Position numbers and translations under genes: made by a program
The notes under the pieces: generated by a model
Database searches by the model: none
What the model was told of the DNA's origin: nothing
Seen by the model: the letters and a program-made list of their open reading frames with translations, nothing else
Source: Ulva prolifera
Taxonomy: Eukaryota; Chlorophyta; Ulvophyceae; Ulvales; Ulvaceae
DNA length: 64,000 nucleotides
Assembly (NCBI GenBank): GCA_023078555.1
Contig: CM041201.1
Coordinates: forward strand, 8,005,172-8,069,171
Direction of reading: 5' to 3'
Part shown: positions 24,329-37,200 of the stretch, piece after piece
Numbering within the stretch: position 1 is the stretch's first letter
How the letters are laid out: each line of letters starts with the position of its first letter

Positions 24329-25974
24329 GGAGCGTGGCGGCCTTGTCTGCTGGTGGCGTGAGAGGGGGATGCACTACGAGGTCGATGCTGCAGGTCAGTT
24401 TGTGAGACGTGTACAGTATGACTGTGGTGCTATTGAATATGTACAGTGTGTAAACTGCGTGCTGAAGCTGTTGGCTGGGCTCAGCATGAAGGTCGCCTCG
24501 TGATGTGTCTTGAGCAGTCGCAGCCATGGTCTGTGGGAATTGTTGTCTTCAAGCAACATGTTTCTCCAATTCAGGCATGTGTAAAAGGGATCACTCAGCC
24601 AAGTTGTACAAGACGATGACCAGAGCAACTGGTTGGAGCAAGCAGATTTTTTGCTGCTTTGTAGCAGTGGCCTTGCTCACTGCTTGTGCTCAGGTACAGC
24701 GCCAACTGTTGCCTTGGCAGGACATTGCTCAGCGGAGGAATGGACACAACAAGGTATCTGTGCAGCTGGAGCAAATGGCTGAACCGGGTGTAACATCCTG
24801 TGCCCACTGCCATGTGAAGCAGTCCCAGGGACCTTGAGCACAGAGACTGATTTTCAGCAGCAATGTCGTCAGCAGGCCGCGCCTTGCACGGCCACACCAC
24901 AGTCCTGAACCAGGTGTCAGTGTGGAGTGTGTCAGGATGCATTAGCGATGGCCTCGGCGAATTAATTGTACACCGAGATGCATCGCTCTTGGCAGGACAA
25001 ACACCATTGGCACGTGAGGAATACGAGGAGAGCACGTGCCTGTGCAGCTGCAGCGTATTCAGCTGTAATTACGATCCAGTGTGCAGTAGATTCCTTCGCA
25101 GCACTTACGCCACTCAAGTCACCAAAGCATGCTCATTCAATGGCCCCGGGACCACAATGCAATAGAATGGTCAAAAGAGCGCTTTCTTCTTGCAGCGAAG
25201 TCTGAAATTGCCAAGTGTAGGACGCTCCCGCGCACCATTGCAGAGTCAGGAATCCAGGCCCTTTGCGGTTGGCACGCTTCCGCCAGTGGTGATAGCCAAT
25301 GGAGCGCATGTGCAACGGTCCATCGACATCCTATCGAGATGTGATAAGTATGTGTCACGCTAGACTACATTGAAGCCGCTCAGTTATGGCAGTAGATCTG
25401 TGGAGGGAGCCTGATGTGCATCCGTCCGCTTCTGCGATGCTCCGGTCTCCCGATTCGGTGTCCCAGCTGGATTCGCAATTCCACACAATGCCCGCGTTCC
25501 AGACCGGTATACAAACCTGTGGAGCTCGATCGGTAGAATGCGCCTATGATTCCTCGGTGTTGAGTGAGGACAACCCTTTCAGGCACGACTGTTCGAACAG
25601 CAGAATTATCGCCCGCGTATTTCTTGGCCAGTTGATCGCAATGGTGCCTTTCGTGCCACAGGATTCTTCAATTCTACCCAAGAAGTGCATGGAGAAGGGT
25701 GTTCAACCTTTTTGTGGCAGACCTGCGGAAGAACTTGCACGGTACGGGAAGCGTGGTTTTTTACCAGACACGAACAGCACCGGCCACAACAGACGGCATA
25801 GCCTGCCTGATTCACGATCAAAGGCACGCTGTAGGTGATGAGGAGCAACCGGGTGGTGCACCGGAGAAAATTGCCAGGTCCCCTGTGAGCACCCAATACA
25901 CTCCTCTTTTCAGCGCCACGACTGAAGACGTCACCACCCATCAGGTAGCAACTAATGATAAATTCTGGTGCAGG
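24329..25974. other. Intergenic region with one possible signal-peptide exon
   Basis: Mostly without coding signal. One ATG at 24616 begins MTRATGWSKQIFCCFVAVAL and runs to TACAQ followed by gtacag, a plausible signal-peptide exon with a donor. I could not follow it into a convincing second exon. The stretch 25.35-25.95 kb resembles the gene-poor block near 14-16 kb in tone. The 5' end of the following gene may also lie here. Confidence 0.35.
24449..24453 (+). terminator. Candidate polyadenylation signal of the START gene
   Basis: TGTAA 121 nt after the START gene stop. Confidence 0.5.
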
Positions 25975-28900
25975 ACGACGACCAGGAAGGCCTCAGTATC
26001 ATGTCTTTTTCTCAGCTCGAGCCAGACAACCCAAACGGCATCTCAACAGCTCGTTCTTCGGACGCAAAGGTACGATGCACGATCCTTCAGCGATGATGCA
26101 CCACGACATCAGTCCACAGATATCTGCAGAACCCGCCACGGATGCCTCAAGAACTCCACCACTCTGATGCTCTTCGCCAGCCCGCAATGTACCCACATTA
26201 TGCCATTATGTAGACAGCGCCAGCCAATGACTCTGATTCGGATGGTGCACCACCGTCCCGTGCTTCGGTCTCCAGTGCCTACTCGGCGTTGGCCAGGAGG
26301 GGCTTTAAGAAGGTCCAGAAGGCGCTGCTGAAGCGCAGAGGCGCCACTTCTTTCACCAACCTGGTGTCCCTGCTGCGAAAAGATCGTGCGGCCGAGCCCG
26401 ACCTCCTGACACCGGAGAATGCCCCCTTTGTTGAACAGTGCCCGGAGCCAGACTACACAGAGGGCATGATCGTCGCCCCTGTGTCTCCGACGGCGAGGCC
26501 ATTCAGAGACAGTGCGCTCCTCGAACCAGTCGCGCTTCAACGAGTTGCAGCATCACACAGAGACAGCCAGCGGTGACAACAGCTGCCCTGATTTCAACAA
26601 CACATATCTATCCGGGCAAGTGTGCCTGGTGCTGATCCTGCGTTGCCGTGCATGGCCGGCGAAACATGAATCATCCCATGCGCGCAGTTCTGACGAGCTC
26701 GTCTGCAAACGTGAGGCTGCAGAAGGGATGCATGATATGGTACCACCCAAATCGAGTTCCTCCATCTCCTGCCTGCAGGCGTGTCCTCACGTTCGGAGTC
26801 AGGAGATGGCAGGTCACTGCCACCAGAGGCAGAGGACACCCACAGCCGGCCTTCAACCCAGTCGTGGACAGCACCGTCATCCTGCGCTGGAGACGTCCCC
26901 GTCACACACTCCACTCCCGGGTGGGCCTTCGCAACCGACTCCTCCTCCTGTATGCATGCGGCCGATAGCAGCTGTGAAAGCGCAGTGCACTGGTGTCACG
27001 AGAGAAGGACATGGCACCGTGCCGCAGACAGTTCATTGTCCTGCAGTGCGACTGCATGCCCATGCACGCTGCAGGCCAGGTTCAAGGCCTGGCCAAGGTT
27101 TTTTGTACAGTCACGTCTTGACTGAACGCCCACTTGTCGCTTGTAATTAGCCATGAACTTTGTTGGCAACCTGAAATGTCAACCCCATTGGAACGATTTG
27201 CACCGGCTGTGTGGTGTGCGTCTGGATGCTGGCCGGACGTCCACATGGACCGGTCCTTTGAGCACCGAGACCGCTTCATCTCAGTCAATTGAGACATGTA
27301 CAGAGATGTGCAGCGAAGTTTCCCAGTGAGCAAGGCTACAAGATACTCTGCGACTGTGGTGGATGTGCAGATATTTCACGACTGGTCAAGCACCGCGCAG
27401 CTGCGCATGTGTTGCCACTTGGGGACATCATCCCTGGCATACATATGTACAGAAGACTGAGCTCACAACCTGGGAACCTGCTGCTCTGCATGATCCAGAT
27501 GCATGATCCAGATGCGGGCGCATAGCACGTACACAGAGAACGGGCACACACCGCCGCACGGAAGAGTGTGGCCCAGTTCAGGGCCCGCCGGCCGGCAGAT
27601 AGAGCGGGGGTGCAGAGTGCATGCATGCGTTGCAGGGCGGCGGGCGGCGCGGCCCGCCAGCACAGTGGCGCAGGGGCCGCGCACAGCCACCGGGCTCCCA
27701 GCGTGAGGTTCGAGGACTCCGGCAGTGAGGGCGCCGACGAGACGGAGGCCTGCGATGACGCGAGCCGTGGCCGCGGTGGCGGCGGCGGCGGCGGCAGCAG
27801 CGAGGGGGGCCACGCCACGCAGCCCCTCGGGGAGGGCCGGCTGCACCGGCCGCATCGCCCCCTGCATCCACCCGTGTGGGCCTGCCCCTGACCCGCTGCC
27901 CCTGCTGCCTGGCCGTCGCTGATGCGGCCACATGTGCCGTGTGTGGTCGTGGCGGGCTGCCTGCCTGCTGCAATCACTCTGCCTGTCCTCACTCTGTGGA
28001 CGTTGCGGGCCTGTCCGTGCTGCGTGCTGCGTGCTGGGCACCGTCCGCGCGTGTGCGCCGCAAATGAACTCCGCGGACAGCGGCGCTGCGGCTGCGGCTC
28101 GTGCATTGGCTGAGGGACGCAGTCTACGCCGCAAGGGCCCGGCAGCCGCAGGGCGCTGCGATCGCACGGAGCGGTCTGTCCACGTGGTAGATGCTCTCCA
28201 GCGCAGCTGCGCGTAGCCGCAGGCGCGCGAACAATCGGTCACGGCCGACTGACAATGCGCTGGTAATTGTGACAGTGGCGAGGTTTGCAGGGTGGCACCC
28301 GGGTGACGGCCAGCCGTGGCGGCGAGGCGCCGGGGGAGGGCGCTGTGACGCAGCAGAAGCTGCGACAGATCGTGGACATCATGGAGAGCGTGGGCCGCCA
28401 GGGCCACGTGGGCGACGCGGCGCTGCGCGAACTGCTCGCGGCGGCGAGCGCCCGCATCCTCCTCCTGACGGCGGACACGGACGGCCGCAGCCCGGCGATG
28501 GTGCGCGGCTCCTCCACGTGACGCCCGGTGTGCCGCGCGGCACGTTTCTCGGGCCGGCGATTGCACCGTGCGTGGCTGCTTCGGCAGAACGTGCTGTGTG
28601 CTGTGGGGCTTAGCGCAGTTGACCCGTCCTACCAGCGCTGGCCGCGCTGCGGCTGCGGCGGCGGCGGCTCGTGCAGACGGCACAAGACGCGCGGCAACAT
28701 GCCTAACAGTGGATGCTTCAGAGGGCTACGCACTTGCTGGAACGCTTCGTCGTTGTGCTTGACCCGCCGATCCCGTGGCTGGCGTGTGTCCCCGTGTAGT
28801 GTTGTTGGTGCGTAGTCCTCCGCACGTGCTCCCTGGCAGCGTCCCTCAGCCAGCTTGACCATCGCTCTGTGGGCCACGCACCAGCCACCACGTACCAGCA

Positions 28901-30087
28901 GTGCTGGCTCAGCAGCCAGGCAGCTCTGACTGCCACTGCAGGTGCTGGAGGCGCTCCGGAGGTGGGGCCACGAGCCGGAGGACAGCCCCCGCAGCCCCTC
29001 CTCCCGCCAGGGGCGGCCCCCTGCGGACCTGACCACCGCCCACGACGCCACCGACGCCACGGACCGGGCAGCTGCTACTGGTGAGAGCCACGATGGAGAG
29101 GCGTGGCCTGGGGAGTGGCGGCACCTGGGGGTCGGCGGCGGCACCGCCCCCGCCGCGATGCAGGCGCGCTCCGTGAGCAGCGCGTCTGCGGCTGCAGCCG
29201 ACCTGCCGGTGCTCGCGCTGACGGCGCCGCCGGCGGTGTGGGACGAGGCAGGGGCGCTCGAGCGGCCGCCGTTCCGGCTGCTGACGGACGCGGCGGTCGC
29301 GGGCACGCTGCGGCGGCCCGGCGCGTGGTCGGCGCGTGCGCGCCGGGTACAATCTCATGCATGCGCGGCAGATACAGACGCAGACAGCGTTGTCGGCGAA
29401 TGCGTGGATGGCGGCCGGCATGAGGACACAGAGGCGGTGGAGGAAATGGTCGCCGCTTCGGCGATGCTGGCGTTGGCTGAGTCGCTTGGGGTGGAGGAGG
29501 GGGGGCCGCTGGCCGCGGACTTGATGGAGGCTCTCAGCTCGATGGGAGAAGCTGCAATCTCGGTGGACGCTGCAGTGGCAGAGGTGCCTGAGTATGACCA
29601 CGCGGCACAGGAGGCTGAGCGAGTCTCGCACGAGAGCCAGATTCGTGTGACCGCCACGCCCGGCGGCGGCAGCGGCGGGTGGCCACAGGGGGATGCGATG
29701 CGGCTGGTCCAGCAGTCCCGGCTGTGGGCCGCCGGCTCCCCGCCGGAGATGCGTGCGTTTCGGGCTCACAGCATGCCGAATGCCGACATGCCTGCATGGC
29801 ATGCATACCCGGGGCATGCCGGCACAGCAGCGGCCGCTACCTCCGTCCCGCTCTGCAGTGTACAAGAGCACTCGCATGCCGGGGCGTCAGATGCGTACCG
29901 CGGCGTTGCGAATGTATCGCCGGGGATCGCAAGCGCGAACAGCCCCCCCCCTGCAGTTGGGGTGCGGGAGCGACGCGGTGCAGAGGATGCGGGGCCGGCC
30001 TACCGCGGCCATGCATACACTGGTACATTGGACAGGGTGAAGGATGAGTTTATTCTCGACGAGTCGGAGCTGGAGAGCGATGCGTAG
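25975..30087 (+). CDS. Unidentified probable nuclear regulator with a Tify-binding-like Cys motif
   Basis: I do not recognise the whole protein. Exons read as one plus-strand gene: about 25975-26070 (SIMSFSQLEPDNPNGIS) splices in phase 0 to about 26217 onward (TAPANDSDSDGAPPS, then ARRGFKKVQKALLKRRGATS and NLVSLLRKDRAAEPDLL). An exon near 27319-27455 gives GYKILCDCGGCADISRLVKH and LPLGDIIPGIHMYR. The pattern G-x-x-I/L-C-x-C-x-x-C...H...P...I resembles the Tify-binding/TPL-binding domain of plant chromatin regulators. Then an acidic and Gly-rich exon (VRFEDSGSEGADETEACDD), a helical exon (QQKLRQIVDIMESVGRQG, about 28350) and a long last exon from 28942, acidic and Ala/Ser-rich, ending DEFILDESELESDA. 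The start is not found. The set could be two genes, broken near 27.1-27.3 kb. Confidence 0.48.
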
Positions 30088-31413
30088 GCCCGTGGCGTGC
30101 GCACGCACTCGGCGGCGGGTGCTTGGGTGCGTGATCTGGCTCGGCGGACGCGGGTGCGCGCAGAGCTGCGCTGCTGGTGCCGGTGAGGAGTGCGGACGTG
30201 GGTGGGTGCTGACGTGTACACCACAGGGGCTGTGAATTGCGTGCGAGGCCGCGCTGCGCCCCTGCTTCTGGACCGAGATGTGCTTCACTACGTGTTGGAT
30301 GAGCTGTGGTGGGAACGGCTGGCGGAGCCGATGCCGGGGAATGTCAAGGACGTGGACAGGTGGATGGCCGCAGACAGTTCTGCCAATGAACGGTGTCTTT
30401 GGCCAGATCGTCATACAGGCAGGACGCGAAGGTCACACTGACTTGGCCATGGCGTGGGAGCAGCATTGCCGGCGCCTGGGTGGGACGTTGGCTAGTCGAC
30501 GGCTCGCAGGGTCCAGAGGCGGAGTGGAGCCAGCAACAAGGCAAAAGGTGTATCTGTGTTGTAAGGACAGATGCAGAGGCAGGTGAAAACTCAGCGTGTG
30601 GTTGCGTTGTCGTGACGTGGTCAATGTCCTCTTACGGATACGGCCAAGTAAATTCCAAAGCTTTACTTCACACCTCAATCGGCACACACAGCATGAACAG
30701 CACTACCCCTGCAAACAGGCCTCGACAGGGGACGGTGCCGAATCACCCACCAAGCTGAATCAGAGCTACGACTAGCCCACACATAGTGCGTGTGTGAGAG
30801 GAGAGTGCGGAGCCAGGCTGGTAGTGCCGCAGGCAGTTCAGCAGCTCGGCGTGCACTCCCCGTGGTGAGGGGGTTCGTTGAGCTTCTGAAGTGTAGCGTC
30901 GCGTCACACATAAGGGACAACAACACGATCTTTAGGTCTCCTAATCTTCCGCACAACAGGCTTTGGGCTGCATGCGTTGTGCGGCGTGCTGCGAGCTGTG
31001 ATTGCAGGTGAGCATAGGGGTCCTTCATGCGCCTCTTGTGCTGCGACTGTTCTGAGGATGCGGTGGAAGTGCAGTTGCCACGCTCAAGATCACAAGCGCA
31101 AGCCATATTCAAACAATGCTATTCTGATCGGTGACAGGAGCTGAGGCAGAGGCCCTGTTCAGAAAAGCTGATTGCGTGTCTCTGTGGAGTCACTGTAAAT
31201 TGTTGAGCTGGCGTCGCTGAGGGAGTAGGGCCGTCTCTCATGCAGCTTACCCTCCTGCCAGCAGCACAGCACAGCGGCACAACAACAGCAAGGAAACACA
31301 AAATTCGTTACCACCCAGCCCGCCACAACACGCGACACGACACCTTCACGCCTGCCTGATCCTACACAGTCCATGCCACGAATCATCCGTGCTTCAACCG
31401 CCCTACCACGCGG
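30088..31413. other. Convergent spacer
   Basis: Tail-to-tail region between the preceding gene and UTP18. No exon recognised. TGTAA at 30560-30564 could serve the plus-strand gene. Open frames here lack family signals and are best read as chance frames. Confidence 0.5.
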
Positions 31414-33289
31414 TCAGACCTGCGCAAAGTCGTGCAGGCGGTACGTCAGCACGTGGCCCTTCGCATTCCCGATCGCCAGCATGCCGCCCCCCGGGCTGAA
31501 GCTCGCGCAGTGCACGTGCCCCAGCGGCGTGCGGGACGTCGGCCAGTTCGCGTACACCGTCAGCGACGGCAGGTGCACGAGCCGCAGCGCGTCGCGCTGC
31601 ATCCGCGACGCCATGCACAGCATCGTCCCGTCCGGGCTGAACCGCAGCGTATCCACCTCGGTCACGAGGTTGTCGAGAGCGCGCAGCGGCGCCGGCGCGC
31701 GCGGCGCCGGCCCGCCCGCGCTCCACCGCTTGAACACGTTGACGACCCCTGACGCGGACCCGGCCGCGACGGCCTCGCCGCTCACCGCGAGCGCCGACCC
31801 CTTGATGCAGCCCTCGTCCAGGAAGCTGTGCAGGCAGCGCTGCGTGCGGACGTCCCACACGTACACGCGGCCGTCGGTGCCGCCGGTGTAGAGCTCCGTC
31901 CCCGTCGGGTCGAACGCCGCCGCGCGCACCTGGCCGTTCATCTTGACCGTCCCGACGAGCTGCCGGCTCTGCATCGACACGAGGCCGACAGAGCCTTCGT
32001 TTCCGAGGAACGCGACGCACGCGCGGCCGGCCGGGACGGCCGCCGGAGGCGCCGCGAAGCTCTCGAGCGACGCGGCATCAAAGCCGAGGAGGCCCTTGAT
32101 GCGGTCGAGCCGCTGCGTCTCGAGGTCCCAGATGTAGAAGAACTTCCGGCGGCCGGAGGCGATGACGAGGCGGCCGCCGGCGGCAAACGCGGCCTGGTGC
32201 ACGGGCATGTCGTTGATGCAGACGGACTGAACGAGGGGGTTGTGCACGCCGTCGGAGGCAAAGAGGCGGAGCCGCTTGTCGTAGCCAGCAGTGAGGAGCA
32301 GCTGGGCGTTGGGGTGCCAGTCGACGGACTGCACGACGGCCTGGCTGCGGGCGCGGGCGTTCGCGTCGCGCATGCGCGTCAGCTCGAGGGTGCCCTGACG
32401 TGCGCCGCCGTCGGTACTGCATGCATGGTGGCCGTGGCTGAGGTGCGCGGAGTGCAGTACTTGGCGCTACGCGAAGCTCGACCCAGGAGTTGCCATTCGG
32501 CAGTCTGGGGCGGCCAATTCTTGGGGGGAGGGAGGAGGGGGTGGTACACAGAGGCAGGAGAGGTGGAGAGACCGAATCGTATGGGCATGGGGCCGGCGGA
32601 ATTTGGACGCAGGTGCTGAGCTATGTGAATCAGGACTGGGAGGAGGAGATCACATTGCAGTGGTGGGGTGGCGTACCTGCGGATCTGGAGCGGGGTGGCC
32701 TGCGTGGTGAATGCGGCCGTGGCGAGCGTTTCTTCCTCGGTCTGTGGCTTCTTGCTGCGGCGGTGCGCCCAGGAGGTGCGCTTGTGGAGCTTGCCATGGA
32801 ACGAGCGCAGGCGCTCCTCGTACTCTGGGCCTGCAAACGAGGCATCGAGGGTGAGAGCGAAAGGACGGTGTGCATGATCGGAAGTACGAGGTGCGCAGCG
32901 ATCTGAAGCGGGTTGAGGCAGTTTTGGAACATGCCTTTCAGTGTTGAGTCTGATTCGTCTTTTCTCAGCTTGCGAAGCCTCGGTGCAGACCGGATGTCCA
33001 CCTCGATGTCCTGCGTGTCTGGATCAGTCCACACCGGCGTCCGAGTACGTTTCTGGGACTTGGAGATGTTCTCAGGCACTTCTACTGCTGTTGCCTGGTC
33101 GGCATCGGTGCCCTCCAGCGGGAGCGAGGCGTCGCTGTCCAAGCCATCAGTCGCTGTCTCGACTGCGTTGCCTGCGACTCGCTGCAGCAGCGCATCTGCT
33201 CCACCAAAGAGCTCGTTCTCGAGGGCTTTGGCCTGCGCAGCCTCTTCGGCAGTGATCACAGGCTCCTGGGCCTTCTTCACGAGCGCCAT
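31414..33289 (-). CDS. UTP18: U3 snoRNA-associated WD40 protein UTP18 (small-subunit processome)
   Basis: UTP18 is a WD40 subunit of the UTP-B module of the small-subunit processome, acting in nucleolar 18S rRNA maturation. The ATG at 33289 gives an N-terminal ALENELFGGADALLQRV, a typical UTP18 motif, then an acidic region. A middle exon (about 32850-32680) gives YEERLRSFHGKLHKRTSWA. The large last exon (about 32373-31414) carries the propeller: VVQSVDWHPNAQLLLTAGYD, LVQSVCINDMPVHQAAF, VIASGRRKFFYIWDLETQ, GTELYTGGTDGRVYVWD, LRFSPDGTMLCMASRMQRDA and HCASFSPGGGMLAIGNAKG. The FYIWDLE and NPLVQSV(C/F)I blocks are diagnostic. It sits beside DDX52, which acts in the same pathway, on the same strand. 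Confidence 0.9.
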
Positions 33290-34216
33290 GCTGGCCAGCG
33301 GCTATAGCACGGACACGCCACACGTGCTGAGACCTTCGGGTGAAAATTCCAATATGACCGATAAATTCAGCGCCGTGGATCAGGAAAGAGCACGATACGC
33401 CCGCTTTCAAAAGCACGGCTGTGGATCTCAGGACGCATTGCTTGTGAACAATGCACAAATCTGAATTCGCAAGATGGCAAAGCCATTGGGTAAATCATTG
33501 GGTCGACCCAGGGCCTCTTGTCCATAGTATCCGTGCCTTTGCTTATGCGGCACCGGCGCACACTGGCGATGGTGACGGCGACCTGGTGGCTTGAGGGTGC
33601 AGAAGGTGAGTGGCAGATCACGCAGACAGGCATGGCCCGCATTCATCGGGCCCGGCATACTGAAGTGCCCACGGCGTCAGCAGCACTAGAGCATAACTTG
33701 GGTCTCAATGTAATTCAAGTTGTAGGCAAATGGTGTTACATGTGGCGAAGCTTAAGAATTCAATCATCAGCTGTCTTGCCAGCCATGAGGATGCTGCGTC
33801 ATGCTTCCTGCAGACACCCGCAATGCAGAAGCGGTGGCAGTCTTCGATACTAGGCCAGCATTATGTGACTGCTTCTTCAGTGGTCACGCGTCGGGCCCTT
33901 CCTTGACTTCTTTCACCCCCATGAGCCGTGTTCGTCTGGCCTGCAGACAGCTTCAAGGTCACCATCGATGCATCACAAATCCACCAATACCAACTTTCAA
34001 CACAATTATGTCATTTCGAAACTCAGCCGGTCTCTTCGACCATGCCAATCAAATGCACATCATACACCGGGCACCACCCTTCACGGCACTACTTGCACTC
34101 ACGCTCTCTGCCATGCGGCAGCCCTTGCCGGCCTCACCATGCATATCATGCACTCAAACATGCATGAAGTCATATCTCAGATCAGGCCTGGATTGGGCAG
34201 AGCCGATGCCGCGCCG
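33290..34216. other. Intergenic region between UTP18 and DDX52
   Basis: No exon recognised. Low GC relative to neighbours. TTACA (minus-strand TGTAA) at 33736-33740 is a candidate DDX52 polyadenylation signal. Confidence 0.45.
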
Positions 34217-37200
34217 TCAGATTTTGCCGGAAGCGTTCTGGCAATGTCGCATCTTGCTGCGAGCTGCGTGGTTGTGGAGACTTTGAGCCTGAACCGAGAG
34301 CAACATCGACCAGAGACTCGGCCGCAGACCCTCACACTGCACCATGGCCACACAACGCCGCACAAACGTGAAGTAATTGATAGATAGCCTCACAGAGCGC
34401 ACCTTGGAGTGCTGGATGATGCGCTTCTTGTGCTCCCGCTTCTTGCGGTCGTACTCCGAGGCGGACACGATTGCCTCCGCGGGTCGCTTCGCGCGGCCAC
34501 GCTGCAGCAGCAGCATCCACGCCGGCACGGGGCACCCCGCGCGGCGCATGCAGTCCGCGACCGCCTGTAGCCGCGGCGCGTCCTCCTCCACGAAGAACGT
34601 GACCGCCTTGCCGCGCCGCCCCGCCCGCCCCGTCCGCCCCACCCTGCACGCCGACCCCCACTACTCACAAGGTGCCAAAAAAGGCAATTGGCCACACACA
34701 CACTTCCTCCGAAACAACGGGCCTGCGCGTTGCGCCAGGCGACGGGGTGATCTGCACCGCCTGCGCGGCCTCTACAGGCATCTGCGATCAAGTCGGAGCT
34801 CATCTCAAAGCTGGACTCAGCTGGTCCCGGCTCTCCAGTGGAGCTGGTGGCGCCATCAACACCCGCAGGTGGACGTGCGCATCACACCACTCCGATCCGA
34901 CCGTGCTGATGGAAGGCGCAGTCGCACACAACCGCCGCAGCACGCAGCACGCAGCACGTGGACCGGAGGCACAGCAGCCGCCACAGCACAGCACAGCACA
35001 GCTGCACGTCCCGGGCCAGCCATGATGTGCGCAACCGGATGTGTAGCAGCTGAGCCAGAGCGGCATTTGCTTCTGCGCCGGGTTGCAGGGGGGCGCGCCT
35101 GTGGATGTAGTCCGTCTTGGTGCCCGGGAAGTCGTAGTTCACGACCGCCTGCACGCCGAGGAAGTCCATGCCGCGCGCGAGGAGGTCCGTCGTGATGAGC
35201 ACCCACGTCTTGCCGTTGCGGAAGTTCGTCACCGCGGCCTCCCGCGCCGCGTGGCTCTGGTCCGCGTGGATCGCGTCCACCCGCGCCTTCTCGTACATCA
35301 GCTCCTTGCACAGCGCCTTGGCGCGCTCCTTCGTCGCGACAAACACGAGCACCGGGGGCTTCAGGCCCCCCGCGAGCATCTGCCGCAGCTCCAGCAGCTT
35401 GCCCTTCTCCTGCACACACCGCCGCCGCCGTGGGGGGCCTGCGGACGCGGCCGCGGCCGCGGCCGCGGCGGCTGCATAGGGGTTGCAGAGCAGGCATGCG
35501 TGTTGACGTCTGACTTGTCATACGCAATAACGAGAGCAGCAGATTGGATGCATGCATGTGGATGCGAGGGCGCCGGGAGAGCAGCGGGATCCGGCTGCAC
35601 GGAACATGCACATGCGTGCCAATGCAGCCGTCTCCAGCAGTCTCTATACAGGCTGCGCGGTGGAGACGGTCTCCACAGCCCAGCAAGCCGGCCCCGTGTG
35701 CGGCCCAATGTGGGAATGTGCTGCAGGGTACTCAACGCAGCTGTTGCATGTGCCCACGCAGCCATGCATCGGCGACGGGCACCGGCCGCCGGTAGAGCGT
35801 TGACGTGCGGGGCTGCAGCCGGCTGCGCACCTGCCCGACGAACAGCAGCGACTGCTCCACGTTCAGCGACGACACGTTCTTCGCGCCGACGACGATGCTC
35901 GTGGGCGCATGCATGACGGAGCTCGCGACCTCGTCGACCCACGGCGGCAGCGTCGCGCTGAAGAGGCAGGTGCTGAGCCGGGGGCTCTTTGCGGCGGCGG
36001 CGTAGATCGCGTCGACCTGCTGGATGAAGCCCTTGCCGGCCTCGAGGACCTTGTCGGCCTCGTCGAGCACGAGCAGCCGCACGTGGCTCAGGTCCACCTG
36101 CAGCGCAGGCCACACGAGCGGGATTGGTTCGCCGGGCCCCAATCACATGAAACAATTCCGAGTATTTAGGTCTGCATTCTGGACGGCAGCCCTGAGAATG
36201 CTGCGGGGCGATCCGATACCGACCGCGGCTCGCCGCGGTCGCTCGCCGGCGTGGGTCAAGCGATGACGCAGATGAAGGCCGGAAAAGCCGAGCGATTACA
36301 TGCACGGCACACGGGGCGGGGGGCGTGGTTCGATGCCATTGTCGTGCCGTTGGCATGCGATCGCTCGATTGTTGTGGTATTGTGGCACTTGGCGATGGTC
36401 TAGTACTATACAGCGCCGGGCGCGACCTTCGCTTCTGTACAGCAGAGGAGGTACAGCTGAGCGCAGCTTGGTGGCTGCAGTGGCTGCAGCTGTTAGGGAC
36501 CTTCGCGTGTGTGCACGGTGCGCGTGCCAGGAGCGGCAGCTCGGCTGCAGCTGAGTATGAGCAGCAGGCGCACCTTGGAGGCCTGGATGGTCTGCACGAG
36601 CAGCAGCGGTGTTGCGATGAGGATGTCCACTCGGGCAAAGTCTGTGCCTGCGACCGTCGCCTTGGTCAACAAGCTGCCGCGCAGGCTCGAATGAGGCAGC
36701 AGCAGCTTCAGCGCACGGTGGCTCTGGGCTGCGAGCTCCCTCGTCGGGCTGAGGACCACCACCGTGGGCCCGTGCTGCTTCCGCCCTGCCTCTTCTTTCA
36801 GCGACATCAGGATACCTGTGTATGAACTCCTCCGATTGTTCCCATGGGGGATGGGTTGCTGGCACATAGGATGTGGCAGGGACAGGTGGAGGAGGATGGA
36901 TACCTGGCAGTAAGAAAGCCAAGGTCTTGCCGCTGCCTGTGGGCGCAATGGCGTACATGTCCTTGCCTTCGAGCGCACATGGCATCGCATACTGCTGGAT
37001 CGCGGTTGGGGAGGTGAAGCCACACTCATGTATGTTGCTCAAGAGCTTCTCAGAGTGCTTACAGGATCCGAGGAGGTCAGCAAATGACTTTATAGGCTGA
37101 ACATCGGAGTCTCCTGTCACCTGGACGGTCTGTTCCTGCCCTTCGCCGTCTACTGCTGCACAGCGAGAGAACACGATGGGGAGGCGGATTTTCGTTGACA

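Noticed and set aside
27463-28683. 406-codon minus-strand open frame
   Set aside because: Runs antisense to several plausible plus-strand exons and consists mostly of Arg/Ala/Pro; typical of GC-rich antisense frames.
28909-29877. 322-codon minus-strand frame opposite the last exon of the unidentified regulator
   Set aside because: Arg/His-rich shadow; the plus frame has a natural acidic C-terminus and balanced composition.
31828-32619. 263-codon plus-strand frame
   Set aside because: Antisense to the UTP18 WD40 exon, which is clearly the real gene.
36325-36425. Sequence around a ggttcgat word tested as a tRNA T-arm
   Set aside because: No matching acceptor, D-arm or anticodon stem could be paired.
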